Assembly (NCBI GenBank): GCA_963693285.1
Contig: OY848921.1
Span: 4,893,497 to 4,957,496, forward strand
DNA: 64,000 bases
Origin: Xestospongia muta
Taxonomy: Eukaryota; Porifera; Demospongiae; Haplosclerida; Petrosiidae
Direction: 5' to 3'
Of the stretch, positions 48,987 to 60,900 are shown piece after piece. The notes beneath the pieces were generated by a model, which saw only the letters and a program-made list of their open reading frames with translations, did not search any database and was not told the DNA's origin. Position numbers and translations under genes: made by a program. Every line of letters starts with the position of its first letter. The first letter of the stretch is position 1.

Positions 48987-51900
48987 TATTTAGACTACTT
49001 TATTAGAGTATTTATGACAGATAAACTTTAGAAACTCTTTAGATCAGCTTATTTAACCAGTTTTCACAGTTAATTTCTAATCTTTTTTAACTTTCAAAAA
49101 GCTCTAAACTCTTTATTTTAGAGTTTTAACCTATTTAGACTACTTTATTAGTATATTTAAGACAGATAAACTTACTACACTCTTTAGATCAGCTAATTTA
49201 ACCAGTTTTCACAGTTAATTTCTAATCTTTTTTAACTTTCAAAAAGCTCAAAACTATTTATTTTAGAGTTTTAACCTATTTAGACTACTTTATTAGTATA
49301 TTTAAGAGAGACAAACTTACTAAACTCTTTAGATCAGCTTCTTTAACCAGTTTTCACAGTTAATTTCTAATCTTCTTAACTTTCAAATGCTCTAAACACT
49401 TTATTTTAGAGTTTTAACCTATTTAGACTACTTTATTAGTATATTTAATATAGATAAACTTACTAAACTCTTTAGATCAGCTTATTTAACCAGTTTTCAC
49501 AATTAATTTCTAATCTTTTTTAACTTTCAAAAAGCTCTAAACTCTTTATTTTAGAGTTTTAATCTATTTAGACTACTTTATTAGTATATTTAAGACAGAT
49601 AAACTTACTAAACTCTTTAGATCAGCTTATTTAACCAGTTTTCACAGTTAATTTCTAATCTTTTTTAACTTTCAAAAAGCTCTAAACTTTTTATTTTAGA
49701 GTTTTAACCTATTTAGACTACTTTATTAGTATATTTAAGACAGATAAACTTACTAAACTCTTTAGATCAGCTTATTTAACCAGTTTTCACAATTAATTTC
49801 TAAATCTTTTTAACTTTCAAAAAGCTCTAAACACTTTATTTTAGAGTTTTAACCTATTTAGACTTCTTTATTAGTATATTTAAGCGATATAAACTTACTA
49901 AACTCTTTAGATCAGCTTATTTAACCAGTTTTCACAGTTGATTTCTAATCTTTTTTAACTTTCAACAAGCTCTAATCAGTTATTTTTAGCGTTTTAACCT
50001 ATTTAGACAACTTTATTAGTATATTTAATTGAGATAAACTTACTAAACTCTTTAGATCAGCTTATTTAACCAGTTTTCACAGTTGATTTCTAATCTTTTT
50101 TAACTTTCAAAAAGCTCTAAACACTTTATTTTAGAGTTTTAACCTATTTAGACTACTTTATTAGTATATTTAAGAGAGATAAACTTACTAAACTCTTTAG
50201 ATCAGCTTATTTAACCAGTTTTCACAGTTAATTTCTAATCTTTTTTAACTTTCAAAAAGCTCTAAACTCTTTATTTTAGAGTTTTAACCTATTTAGACTA
50301 CTTTATTAGTATATTTAAGACAGATAAACTTACTAAACTCGTTAGATCAGCTTATTTAACCAGTTTTCACACTTAATTTCTAATCTTTTTTAACTTTCAA
50401 AAAGCTCTAAACAGTTATTTTTAGCGTTTTAACCTAGTTAGACCTCTTCCTTAGTATATTTAAAAGAGATAAACTTACTAAACTCTTTAGATCAGCTTAT
50501 TTAACCAGTTTTCACAGTTAATTTCTAATCTTTTTTAACTTTCAAAAAGCTCTAAACAGTTATTTTCTGCGTTTTAACCTATTTCGACTACTTTATTAGT
50601 ATATTTAAGACAGATAAACTTACTAAACTCTTTAGATCACCTTATTTAACCAGTTTTCACACTTAATTTCTAAACTTTTTTAACTTTCAAAAAGCTCTAA
50701 ACACTTTATTTTAGAGTTTTAACCTATTTAGACTACTTTATTAGTATATTTAAGAGAGATAAACTTACTAAACTCTTTAGATCAGCTTATTTAACCAGTT
50801 TTCACAGTTAATTTCTAATCTTTTTTAACTTTCAAAAAGCTCTAAACTCTTTATTTTAGAGTTTTAACCTATTTAGACTACTTTATTAGTATATTTAAGA
50901 GAGATAAACTTACTAAACTCTTTAGATCAGCTTATTTAACCAGTTTTAACAGTTAATTTCTAATCTTTTTTAACTTTCAAAAAGCTCTAAACTCTTTATT
51001 TTAGAGTTTTAACCTATTTAGACTACTTTATTAGTATTTTTAAGTGAAATAAACTTACTAAACTCTTTAGATCAGCTTATTTAACCAGTATTCACAGTTA
51101 ATTTCTAATCTTTTTAACTTTCAAAAAGCTCTAAACAGTTTATTTTAGAGTTTTAACCTATTTAGACTACTTTATTAGTATATTTAATATAGATAAACTT
51201 ACGAAACTCTTTAGATCAGCTTATTTAAACAGTTTTCACAGTTAATTTCTAATCTTTTTTAACTTTGAAAAAGCTATAAACAGTTATTTTTAGCGTTTTA
51301 ACCTATTTAGACCACTTTATTAGTATGTTTAAGACAGATAAACTTACGAAACTCTTTAGATCATCTTATTTAACCAGTTTTCACAGTTAATTTCTAATCT
51401 TTTTTAACTTTCAAAAAGCTCTAAACTCTTTATTTTAGAGTTTTAACCTATTTAGACTACTTTATTAGTATATTTAAGACAGATAAACTTACTAAACTCT
51501 TTAGATCAGCTTATTTAATCAGTTTTCACAGTTAATTTCTAATCTTTTTAACTATCAAAAAGCTGTAAACTGTTTATTTTAGAGTTTTAACCTATTTAGA
51601 CTACTTTATTAGTATTTTTAAGTGAGATAAACTTACTAAACTCTTTAGATCGGCTTATTTAACCAGTATTCACAGTTGATTTCTAATCTTTTTTAACTTT
51701 GAAAAAGCTCTAATCAGTTATTTTTAGCGTTTTAACCTATTTAGACAACTTTATTAGTATATTTAAGAGAGATAAACTTACTAAACTCTTTAGATCAGCT
51801 TATTTAACCAGTTTTCACAGTTAATTTCTAATCTTTTTTAACTTTCAAAGAGCTCTAAACTCTTTATTTTAGAGTTTTAACCTATTTAGACTACTTTATT

Positions 51901-54420
51901 AGTATATTTAAGAGAGACAAACTTACTAAACTCTTTAGATCAGCTTATTTAACCAGTTTTCACAATTAATTTCTAATCTTTTTTAACTTTCAAAAAGCTC
52001 TAAACACTTTATTTTAGAGTTTTAACCTATTTAGACTACTTTATTAGTATATTTAAGACAGATAAACTTACTAAACTCTTTAGATCAGCTTATTTAACCA
52101 GTTTTCACAATTAATTTCTAATCTTTCTTAACTTTCAAAAAGCTCTAAACTATTTATTTTAGAGTTTTAACCTATTTAGACTACTTTATTAGTATATTTA
52201 AGAGAGATAAACTTACTAAACTCTTTAGATCAGCTTATTTAACCAGTTTTCACAATTAATTTCTAATCTTTTTTAACTTTCAAAAAGCTCTAAACACTTT
52301 ATTTTAGAGTTTTAACCTATTTAGACTACTTTATTAGTATATTTAAGACAGATAAACTTACTAAACTCTTTAGATCAGCTTATTTAACCAGTTTTCACAG
52401 TTAATTTCTAATCTTTTTTAACTTTCAAAAAGCTCTAAACACTTTATTTTAGAGTTTTAACCTATTTAGACTACTTTATTACTATATTTAAGACAGATAA
52501 ACTTACTAAACTCTTTAGATCAGTATTTTTAAGTGAAATAGTTTTAATCTATTTAGACTACTTTATTAGTATATTTAAGACAGATAAACTTACTAAACTC
52601 TTTAGATCACCTTATTTAACCAGTTTTCGCAATTAATTTCTAATCTTTCTTAACTTTCAAAAAGCTCTAAACTATTTATTTTAGAGTTTTAACCTATTTA
52701 GACTACTTTATTAGTATATTAAAGAGAGATAAACTTACTAAACTCTTTAGATCAGCTTATTTAACCAGTTTTCACAATTAATTTCTAATCTTTTTTAACT
52801 TTCAAAAAGCTCTAAACACTTTATTTTAGAGTTTTAACCTATTTAGACAACTTTATTAGTATATTTAAGACAGATAAACTTACTAAACTCTTTAGATCAG
52901 CTTATTTAACCAGTTTTCACAGTTAATTTCTAATCTTTTTTAACTTTCAAAAAGCTCTAAACACTTTATTTTAGAGTTTTAACCTATTTAGACTACTTTA
53001 TTAGTATATTTAAGAGAGATAAACTTACTAAACTCTTTAGATCAGCTTCTTTAACCAGTTTTCACAGTTGATTTCTAATCTTTTTTAACTTTCAAAAAGG
53101 TCTAAACAGTTATTTTTAGCGTTTTAAGCTATTTAGACTACTTTATTAGTATATTTAAGACAGATAAACTTACTAAGCAGTTTAGATCAGCTTATTTAAC
53201 CAGTTTTCACAGTTAATTTCTAATTTTTTTAACTTTCAAAAATGTCTTAGCAATTATTTTTAGCGTTTTAACCTATTTAGACTACTTTATTAGTATATTT
53301 AAGACAGACAAACTTACTAAACTCTTTAGATCAGCTTATTTAACCAGTTTTTACAGTTAATTTCTAATCTTTTTTAACTTTCAAAAAGGTCTAAACAGTT
53401 ATTTTTAGCGTTTTAACCTATTTAGACTACTTTATTAGTATATTTAAGACAGAATAACTTACTAAACTCTTTAGATCACCTTATCTAACCAGTTTTCACA
53501 GTTAATTTCTAATCTTTTTTAACTTACAAAAAGCTTTAAACACTTTATTTTAGAGTTTTAACCTATTAAGACTACTTCATTAGTATATTTAAGAGAGATA
53601 AACTTACTAAACTCTTTAGATAAGCTTATTTAACCAGTTTTCACAGTTAATTTCTAATTTATTTAACTTTCAAAAAGGTCTAAACAGTTATTTTTAGCCC
53701 TTTAACCTATTTAGACTACATTATTAGTATATTTAAGAGAGATAAACTTACTAAACTCTTTAGATCAGCTTATTTAACCAGTTTTCACAGTTAATTTGTC
53801 ATCTTTTTTAACTTTCAAAAAGCTCTAAAGTCTTTATTTTAGAGTTTTAACCTATTTCGACTACTTTATTAGTATATTTAAGACAGATAAACTTACTAAA
53901 CTCTTTAGATCAACTTATTTAATCTGTTTTCACAGTTAATTTCTAATCTTTTTTAACTTTCAAAAAGCTCTAAACAGTTATTTTTAGCTTTTTAAACTAT
54001 TTAGACTACATTATTAGTATATTTAAGACAGATAAACTTACTAAACTCTTTAGATCAGCTTATTTAACCAGTTTTCACAGTTAATTTGTCATCTTTTTTA
54101 ACTTTCAAAAAGCTCTAAACTCTTTATTTTAGAGTTTTAACCTATTTCGACTACTTTATTAGTATATTTAAGACAGATAAACTTTCTAAACTCTTTAGAT
54201 CAACTTATTTAACCAGTTTTCACAGTTAATTTGTAATCTTTTTTAACTTTCAAAAAGCTCTAAACTCTTTATTTTAGAGTTTTAACCTATTTAGACTACT
54301 TTATTAGTATATTTAAGACAGATAACCTTACTAAACTCTTTAGATCAGCTTATTTAACCAGTTTTTATAGTTAATTTCTATTCTTTTTTAACTTTCAAAA
54401 AGCTCTAAACGCTTTATTTT
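48987..54420 (+). repeat. Long segmental duplication, copy 2 (about 5.4 kb)
   Basis: Copy of 37531-43690 with net loss of about five monomers. Its left end is fused to a composite 87-bp monomer at 48892-48978 that in copy 1 belongs further inside the block, so the left junction is itself a rearrangement breakpoint. On the right it passes into a segment related to 47041-48230 (offset about 7557). Confidence 0.84.
52455..52541 (+). repeat. Composite 87-bp monomer, occurrence 3
   Basis: Same composite as at 41140-41226, offset 11315, followed by the same GTTTTCGCAATT monomer as occurrence 1. Its left neighbour is a type III monomer with TTATTACTATATTT rather than the type II TTTTCAGCG monomer, so the left flank was exchanged. 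Confidence 0.9.
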
Positions 54421-54599
54421 AGAGTTGTAACCTATTTATACTACTTTATTAGTATATTGAAGACAGATACACTTACTAAACTCTTTAGATCACCTTATTT
54501 AACCAGTTTTCACAGTTAATTTCTAATCTTTTTTAACTTTCAAAAAGCTCTAAACACTTTATTTTAGAGTTTTAACCTATTTAGACTACTTTATTAGTA

Positions 54600-55790
54600 T
54601 ATTTAAGAGAGATAAACTTACTAAACTCTTTAGATCAGCTTAATTAACCAGTTTCACAGTTAATTTCTAAACTTTTTTAACTTTCAAAAAGCTCTAAACT
54701 CTTTATTTTAGAGTTTTAACCTATTTAGATTACTTTATTAGTATATTTAATTGAGATAAACTTACTAAACTCTTTAAATCAGCTTATTTAACCAGTTTTC
54801 ACAGTTAATTTCTAATCTTTTTAACTTTCAAAAAGCTCTAAACACTTTATTTTAGAGTTTTAACCTATTTAGACTACTTTATTAGTATATTTAAGACAGA
54901 TAAACTTACTAAACTCTTTAGATCAGCTTAATTAACCAGTTTTCACAGTTAATTTCTAAACTTTTTTAACTTTCAAAAAGCTCTAAACTCTTTATTTTAG
55001 AGTTTTAACCTATTTAGACTACTTTATTAGTATATTTAAGACAGATAAACTTACTAAACTCTTTAGATCAGCTTATTTAACCAGTTTTCACAGTTGATTT
55101 CTAATCTTTTTTAACTTTCAAAAAGTCTAAACAGTTATTTTTAGCGTTTTAAGCTATTTAGACTACTTTATTAGTATATTTAAGACAGATAAACTTACTA
55201 AACAGTTTAGATCAAGTTATTTAACCAGTTTTCACAGTTAATTTCTAATTTTTTTAAATTTCAAAAAGCTCTAAACAGTTATTTTTAGCGTTTTAAACTA
55301 TTTAGACTACTTTAGTAGTATATTTAAGACAGATAATTTTGCTAAACTCTTTAGATCAGCTTATTTAACCAGTTTTCACAGTTAACTTCTAATCTTTTTT
55401 AACTTTCAAAAAGCTCTAAACAGTTTATTTTAAAGTTTTAAACTATTTAGACTACTTTATTAGTATATTTAAGACAGATAAACTTACTAAACTCTTTAGA
55501 TCACCTTATTTATCCAGTTTTCACAGTTAATTTTTTATCTTTTTAACTTTCAAAAAGCTCTAAACACTTTATTTTAGATTTTTAACCTATTTAGACTACT
55601 TTATTAGTATATTTAAGACAGATACACTTACTAAACTCTTTAGATCAGCTTATCTAACCAGTTTACACAGTTAATTTCTAATTTTTTTAACTTTCAAAAA
55701 TGTCTAAACAGTTATTTTTAGCGTTTTAACCTATTTAGACTACTTTATTAGTATGTTTAAGTAAGATAAACTTACTAAACTCTTTAGATC
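54600..55790 (+). repeat. Higher-order repeat C, distant third copy
   Basis: Matches 47041-48230 at offset 7557-7558, with markers TTAATTAACCAGTTTCAC (54637), AAATTTCAAAAAG, AATTTTGC (55336), TTTATCCAG and GTATGTTTAAGTAAG (55751). Private differences include AATTGAGAT near 54750, CTTTAAATCAG near 54774 and AAAAAGTCTAAAC near 55122 (shortened by 1 bp). Confidence 0.85.
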
Positions 55791-55980
55791 AGCTTATTTA
55801 ACCAGTTTTCACAGTTAATTTCTAATCTTTTTTAACTTTCAAAAAGCTCTAAACTCTTCATTTTAGAGTTTTAATCTATTTAGACTACTTTATTAGTATA
55901 TTTAAGACAGATTAACTTACTAAACTCTTTAGATTAGGTCATTTAACCAGTTTTCACAGTTAATTTCTAATCTTTTTTGA

Positions 55981-56708
55981 CTTTCAAAAAGGTCTAAACA
56001 GTTATTTTTAGCATTTTAACCTATTTAGACAACTTTATTAGTATATTTAAGACAGAATAACTTACTAAACTCTTTAGATCACCTTATTTAACCAGTTTTC
56101 ACAGTTAATTTCTAATCTTTTTTAACTTTCAAAAAGCTCTAAACACTTTATTTTAGAGTTTTAACCTATTTAGACTACTTTATTAGTATATTTAAGACAG
56201 ATTAACTTACTAAACTCTTTAGATCAGCTTATTTAACCAGTTTTCACAGTTAATTTCTAATCTTTTTTTACTTTCAAAAAGCTCTAAACAGTTTATTTTA
56301 GAGTTTTAACCTATTTAGACTACTTTATTAGTATATTTAAGACAGATAAACTTACTAAAATCTTTAGATCAACTTATTTAACCAGTTTTTACAGTTAATT
56401 TCTAATCTTTTTTAACTTTCAAAAAGCTCTAAACTCTTTATTTTAGAGTTTTAACCTATTTAGACTACTTTATTAGTATTTTTAAGAGAGATAAACTTAT
56501 TAAACTCTTTAGATCAACTTATTTAACCAGATTTTACAGTTAATTTCTAATCTTTTTTAACTTGCAAAAAGCTCTAAACTCTTTATTCTAGAGTTTTAAC
56601 CTATTTAGACTACTTTATTAGTATATTTAAGAGAGATAAACTTACTAAACTCTTTAGATCAGCCTATTTAACCACTTTTCACAATTAATTTCTAATCTTT
56701 TTTAACTT
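55981..56708 (+). repeat. 1160-bp-offset duplication, copy 1
   Basis: Shares with 57141-57868 the markers AAAGGTCTAAACAG with GCATTTTAACC, AGAATAACTTAC, TCTTTTTTTACTTTC, AAAATCTTTAGATCAAC, TATTTTTAAGAGAG, CCAGATTTTACAG (56529 and 57689), ACTTGCAAAAAG and CAGCCTATTTAACCAC. The offset equals eight monomers. The monomer with TTAGATTAGGTCATTTAACC, which lies just outside, recurs near 55936, 56951, 58835 and (as GGTGATTT) 59849, at spacings of 1015, 1884 and 1014 bp. Confidence 0.84.
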
Positions 56709-57140
56709 TCAAAAAGCTCTAAACTCTTTATTTTAGATTTTTAACCTATTTAGACTACTTTATTAGTATATTTAAGACAGATAAACTTACTAAACTCTTT
56801 AGATCAACTTGTTTAACCAGTTTTCACAGTTAATTTCTAATCTTTTTTAACTTTCAAAAAGCTCTAAACTCTTTATTTTATAGTTTTAACCTATTTAGAC
56901 TACTTTATTAGTATATTTAAGACAGATTAACTTACTAAACTCTTTAGATTAGGTCATTTAACCAGTTTTCACAGTTAATTTCTAATCTTTTTTGACTTTC
57001 AAAAAGCTCTAAACACTTTATTTTAGAGTTTTAACCTATTTAGACTTCTTTAATAGTATATTTAAGACAGACAAACTTACTAAACTCTTTAGATCAGCTT
57101 ATTTAACCAGTTTTCACAGTTAATTTCTAATCTTTTTTAA

Positions 57141-57868
57141 CTTTCAAAAAGGTCTAAACAGTTATTTTTAGCATTTTAACCTATTTAGACAACTTTATTA
57201 GTATATTTAAGACAGAATAACTTACTAAACTCTTTAGATCACCTTATTTAACCAGTTTTCACAGTTAATTTCTAATCTTTTTTAACTTTCAAAAAGCTCT
57301 AAACTCTTTATTTTAGAGTTTTAACCTATTTAGACTACTTTATTAGTATATTTAAGACAGATTAACTTACTAAACTCTTTAGATCAGCTTATTTAACCAG
57401 TTTTCACAGTTAATTTCTAATCTTTTTTTACTTTCAAAAAGCTCTAAACAGTTTATTTTAGAGTTTTAACCTATTTAGACTACTTTATTAGTATATTTAA
57501 GACAGATAAACTTACTAAAATCTTTAGATCAACTTATTTAACCAGTTTTTACAGTTAATTTCTAATCTTTTTTAACTTTCAAAAAGCTCTAAACTCTTTA
57601 TTTTACAGTTTTAACCTATTTAGACTACTTTATTAGTATTTTTAAGAGAGATAAACTTATTAAACTCTTTAGATCAACTTATTTAACCAGATTTTACAGT
57701 TAATTTCTAATCTTTTTTAACTTGCAAAAAGCTCTAAACTCTTTATTTTAGAGTTTTAACCTATTTAGACTACTTTATTAGTATATTTAAGAGAGATAAA
57801 CTTACTAAACTCTTTAGATCAGCCTATTTAACCACTTTTCACAATTAATTTCTAATCTTTTTTAACTT
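57141..57868 (+). repeat. 1160-bp-offset duplication, copy 2
   Basis: In-register copy of 55981-56708. Differences include TTTTACAGTTTTAACC near 57602 versus TTTTAGAG. It is followed by a monomer reading AAGCTATTAGACTACATT near 57903, which lacks one T and is private to this site. Confidence 0.84.
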
Positions 57869-57999
57869 GCAAAAAGCTCTAAACACTTTATTTTAGAGTT
57901 TTAAGCTATTAGACTACATTATTAGTATATTTAAGACAGATAAACTTACTAAACTCTTTAGATCAGCTTATTTAACCAGTTTTCACAGTTAATTTCTAA

Positions 58000-60900
58000 T
58001 CTTTTTTAACTTTCAAAAAGCTCTAAACATTTTATTTTATAGTTTTAACCTATTTAGACTACTTTATTAGTATATTTAAGACAGATGAACTTACTAAACT
58101 CTTTAGATCAGCTTATTTAACCAGTTTTCACAGTTAATTTCTAATCTTTTTTGACTTTCAAAAAGCTCTAAACACTTTATTTTAGAGTTTTAACCTATTT
58201 AGTCTACTTTAATAGTATATTTAAGACAGACAAACTTACTAAACTCTTTAGATCAGCTTATTTAACCAGTTTTCACAGTTAATTTCTAGTCTTTTTTAAC
58301 TTTCAAAAAGGTCAAAACAGTTATTTTTAGCGTTTTAAGCTATTTAGACTACTTTATTAGTATATTTAAGACAGAATAACCTACTAAACTCTTTAGATCA
58401 CCTTATTTAACCAGTTTTCATAGTTGATTTCTAATCTTTTTTAACTTTCAAAAAGCTCTAAACACTTTATTTTAGAGTTTTAACCTATTTAGACTACTTT
58501 ATTAGTATATTTAAGACAGATAAACTTACTAAACTCTTTAGATCACCTTATTTAACCAGTTTTCACAATTAATTTCTAATCTTTTTTAACTTTCAAAAAG
58601 CTCTAAACTCTTTATTTTAGAGTTTTAACCTATTTAGACTACTTTATTAGTATATTTAAGACAGATAAACTTACTAAACTCTTTAGATCAGCTTATTTAA
58701 CCAGTTTTCAAAGTTAATTTCTAATCTTTTTTAACTTTCAAAAAGCTGTAAACTCTTTATTATAGAGTTTTAACCTATTTAGACTACTTTATTAGTATAT
58801 TTAAGACAGATTAACTTACTAAACTCTTTAGATTAGGTCATTTAACCAGTTTTCACAGTTAATTTCTAATCTTTTTTGACTTTCAAAAAGCTCTAAACAC
58901 TTTATTTTAGAGTTTTAACCTATTTAGACTTCTTTAATAGTATATTTAAGACAGACAAACTTACTAAACTCTTTAGATCAGCTTATTTAACCAGTTTTCA
59001 CAGTTAATTTCTAATCTTTTTTGACTTTCAAAAAGCTCTAAACACTTTATTTTAGAGTTTTAACCTATTTAGACTACTTTAATAGTATATTTAAGACAGA
59101 CAAACTTACTAAACTCTTTAGATCAGCTTATTTAACCAGTTTTTACAGTTAATTTCTAGTCTTTTTTAACTTTCAAAAAGGTCAAAACAGTTATTTTTAG
59201 CGTTTTAACCTATTTAGACTACTTTATTAGTATATTTAAGACAGAATAACCTACTAAACTCTTTAGATCACCTTATTTAACCAGTTTTCATAGTTAATTT
59301 CTAATCTTTTTTAACTTTCAAAAAGCTCTAAACACTTTATTTTAGAGTTTTAACCTATTTAGAATACTTTATTAGTATATTTAAGAGAGATAAACTAAAT
59401 AAACTCTTTAGATCAGCTTATTTAACCAGTTTTCACAGTTGATTTCTAATCTTTTATAACTTTCAAAAAGCTCTAAACACTTATTTTAGAGTTTTAACCT
59501 ATTTAGACTACTTTATTAGCATATTTAAGACAGATAAACTTACTAAACTCTTTAGATCAGCTTATTTAACCAGTTTTCACAATTAATTTCTAATCTTTTT
59601 TAACTTTCAAAAAGCTCTAAACTCTTTATTTTAGAGTTTTAACCTATTTAGACTACTTTATTAGTATATTTAAGAGAGATCAACTTACTAAACTCTTTAG
59701 ATCAGCTTATTTAACCAGTTTTCACAGTTAATTTCTAATCTTTTTTAACATTCAAAAAGCTCTAAACACTTTATTTTATAGTTTTAACCTATTTAGACTA
59801 CTTTATTAGTATATTTAAGACAGATTAACTTACTAAACTCTTTAGATTAGGTGATTTAACCAGTTTTCACAGTTAATTTCTAATCTTTTTTGACTTTCAA
59901 AAAGCTCTAAACACTTTATTTTAGAGTTTTAACCTATTTAGACTTCTTTAATAGTATATTTAAGACAGACAAACTTACTAAACTCTTTAGATCAGCTTAT
60001 TTAACCTGTTTTCACAGTTAATTTCTAATCATTTTTAACCTTAAAAAAGGTCTAAACAGTTATTTTTAGCGTTTTAACCTATTTAGACTACTTTATTAGT
60101 ATATTTAAGACAGAGTAACTTACTAAACTCTTTAGATCACCTTATTTAACCAGTTTTCCCAGTTAATTTCTAATCTTTTTTAACTTTCAAAAAGCTCTAA
60201 ACACTTTATTTTAGAGTTTTAACCTATTTAGACTACTTTATTACTATATTTAAGACAGATAAACTTACTAAACTCTTTAGATCAACTTATTTAACCACTT
60301 TTTACAGTTAATTTCTAATCTTTTTTAACTTTAAAAAAGCTCTAAACTCTTTATTTTAGAGTTTTAACCTATTTAGACTACTTTATTAGTATATTTAAGA
60401 GAGATAAACTTATTAAACTCTTTAGATCAACTTATTTAACCAGATTTTACAGTTAATTTCTAATCTTTTTTAACTTTCAAAAAGCTCTAAACTCTTTATT
60501 TTAGAGTTTTAACCTATTTAAACTACTTTATTAGTATATTTAAGAGAAATAAACTTACTAAACTCTTTAGATCAGCTTATTTAACCAGTTTTCACAGTTA
60601 ATTTCTAATCTTTTTTAACTTTCAAAAAACTCTAAGCACTTTATTTTAGAGTTTTAACCTATTTAGACTACTTTATTAGTATATTTAAGAGAGATAAACT
60701 TACTAAACTCTTTAGATCAACTTATTTAACCAGTTTTCACAGTTAATTTCTAATCTTTTTTAACTTTCAAAAAGCTCTAAACACTTTATTTTAGAGTTTT
60801 AACCTATTTAGACTATTTTATTAGTATATTTAAGATAGATGAACTTACTAAACTCTTTAGATCAGCTTATTTAACCAGTTTTCACAGTTAATTTCTAATC

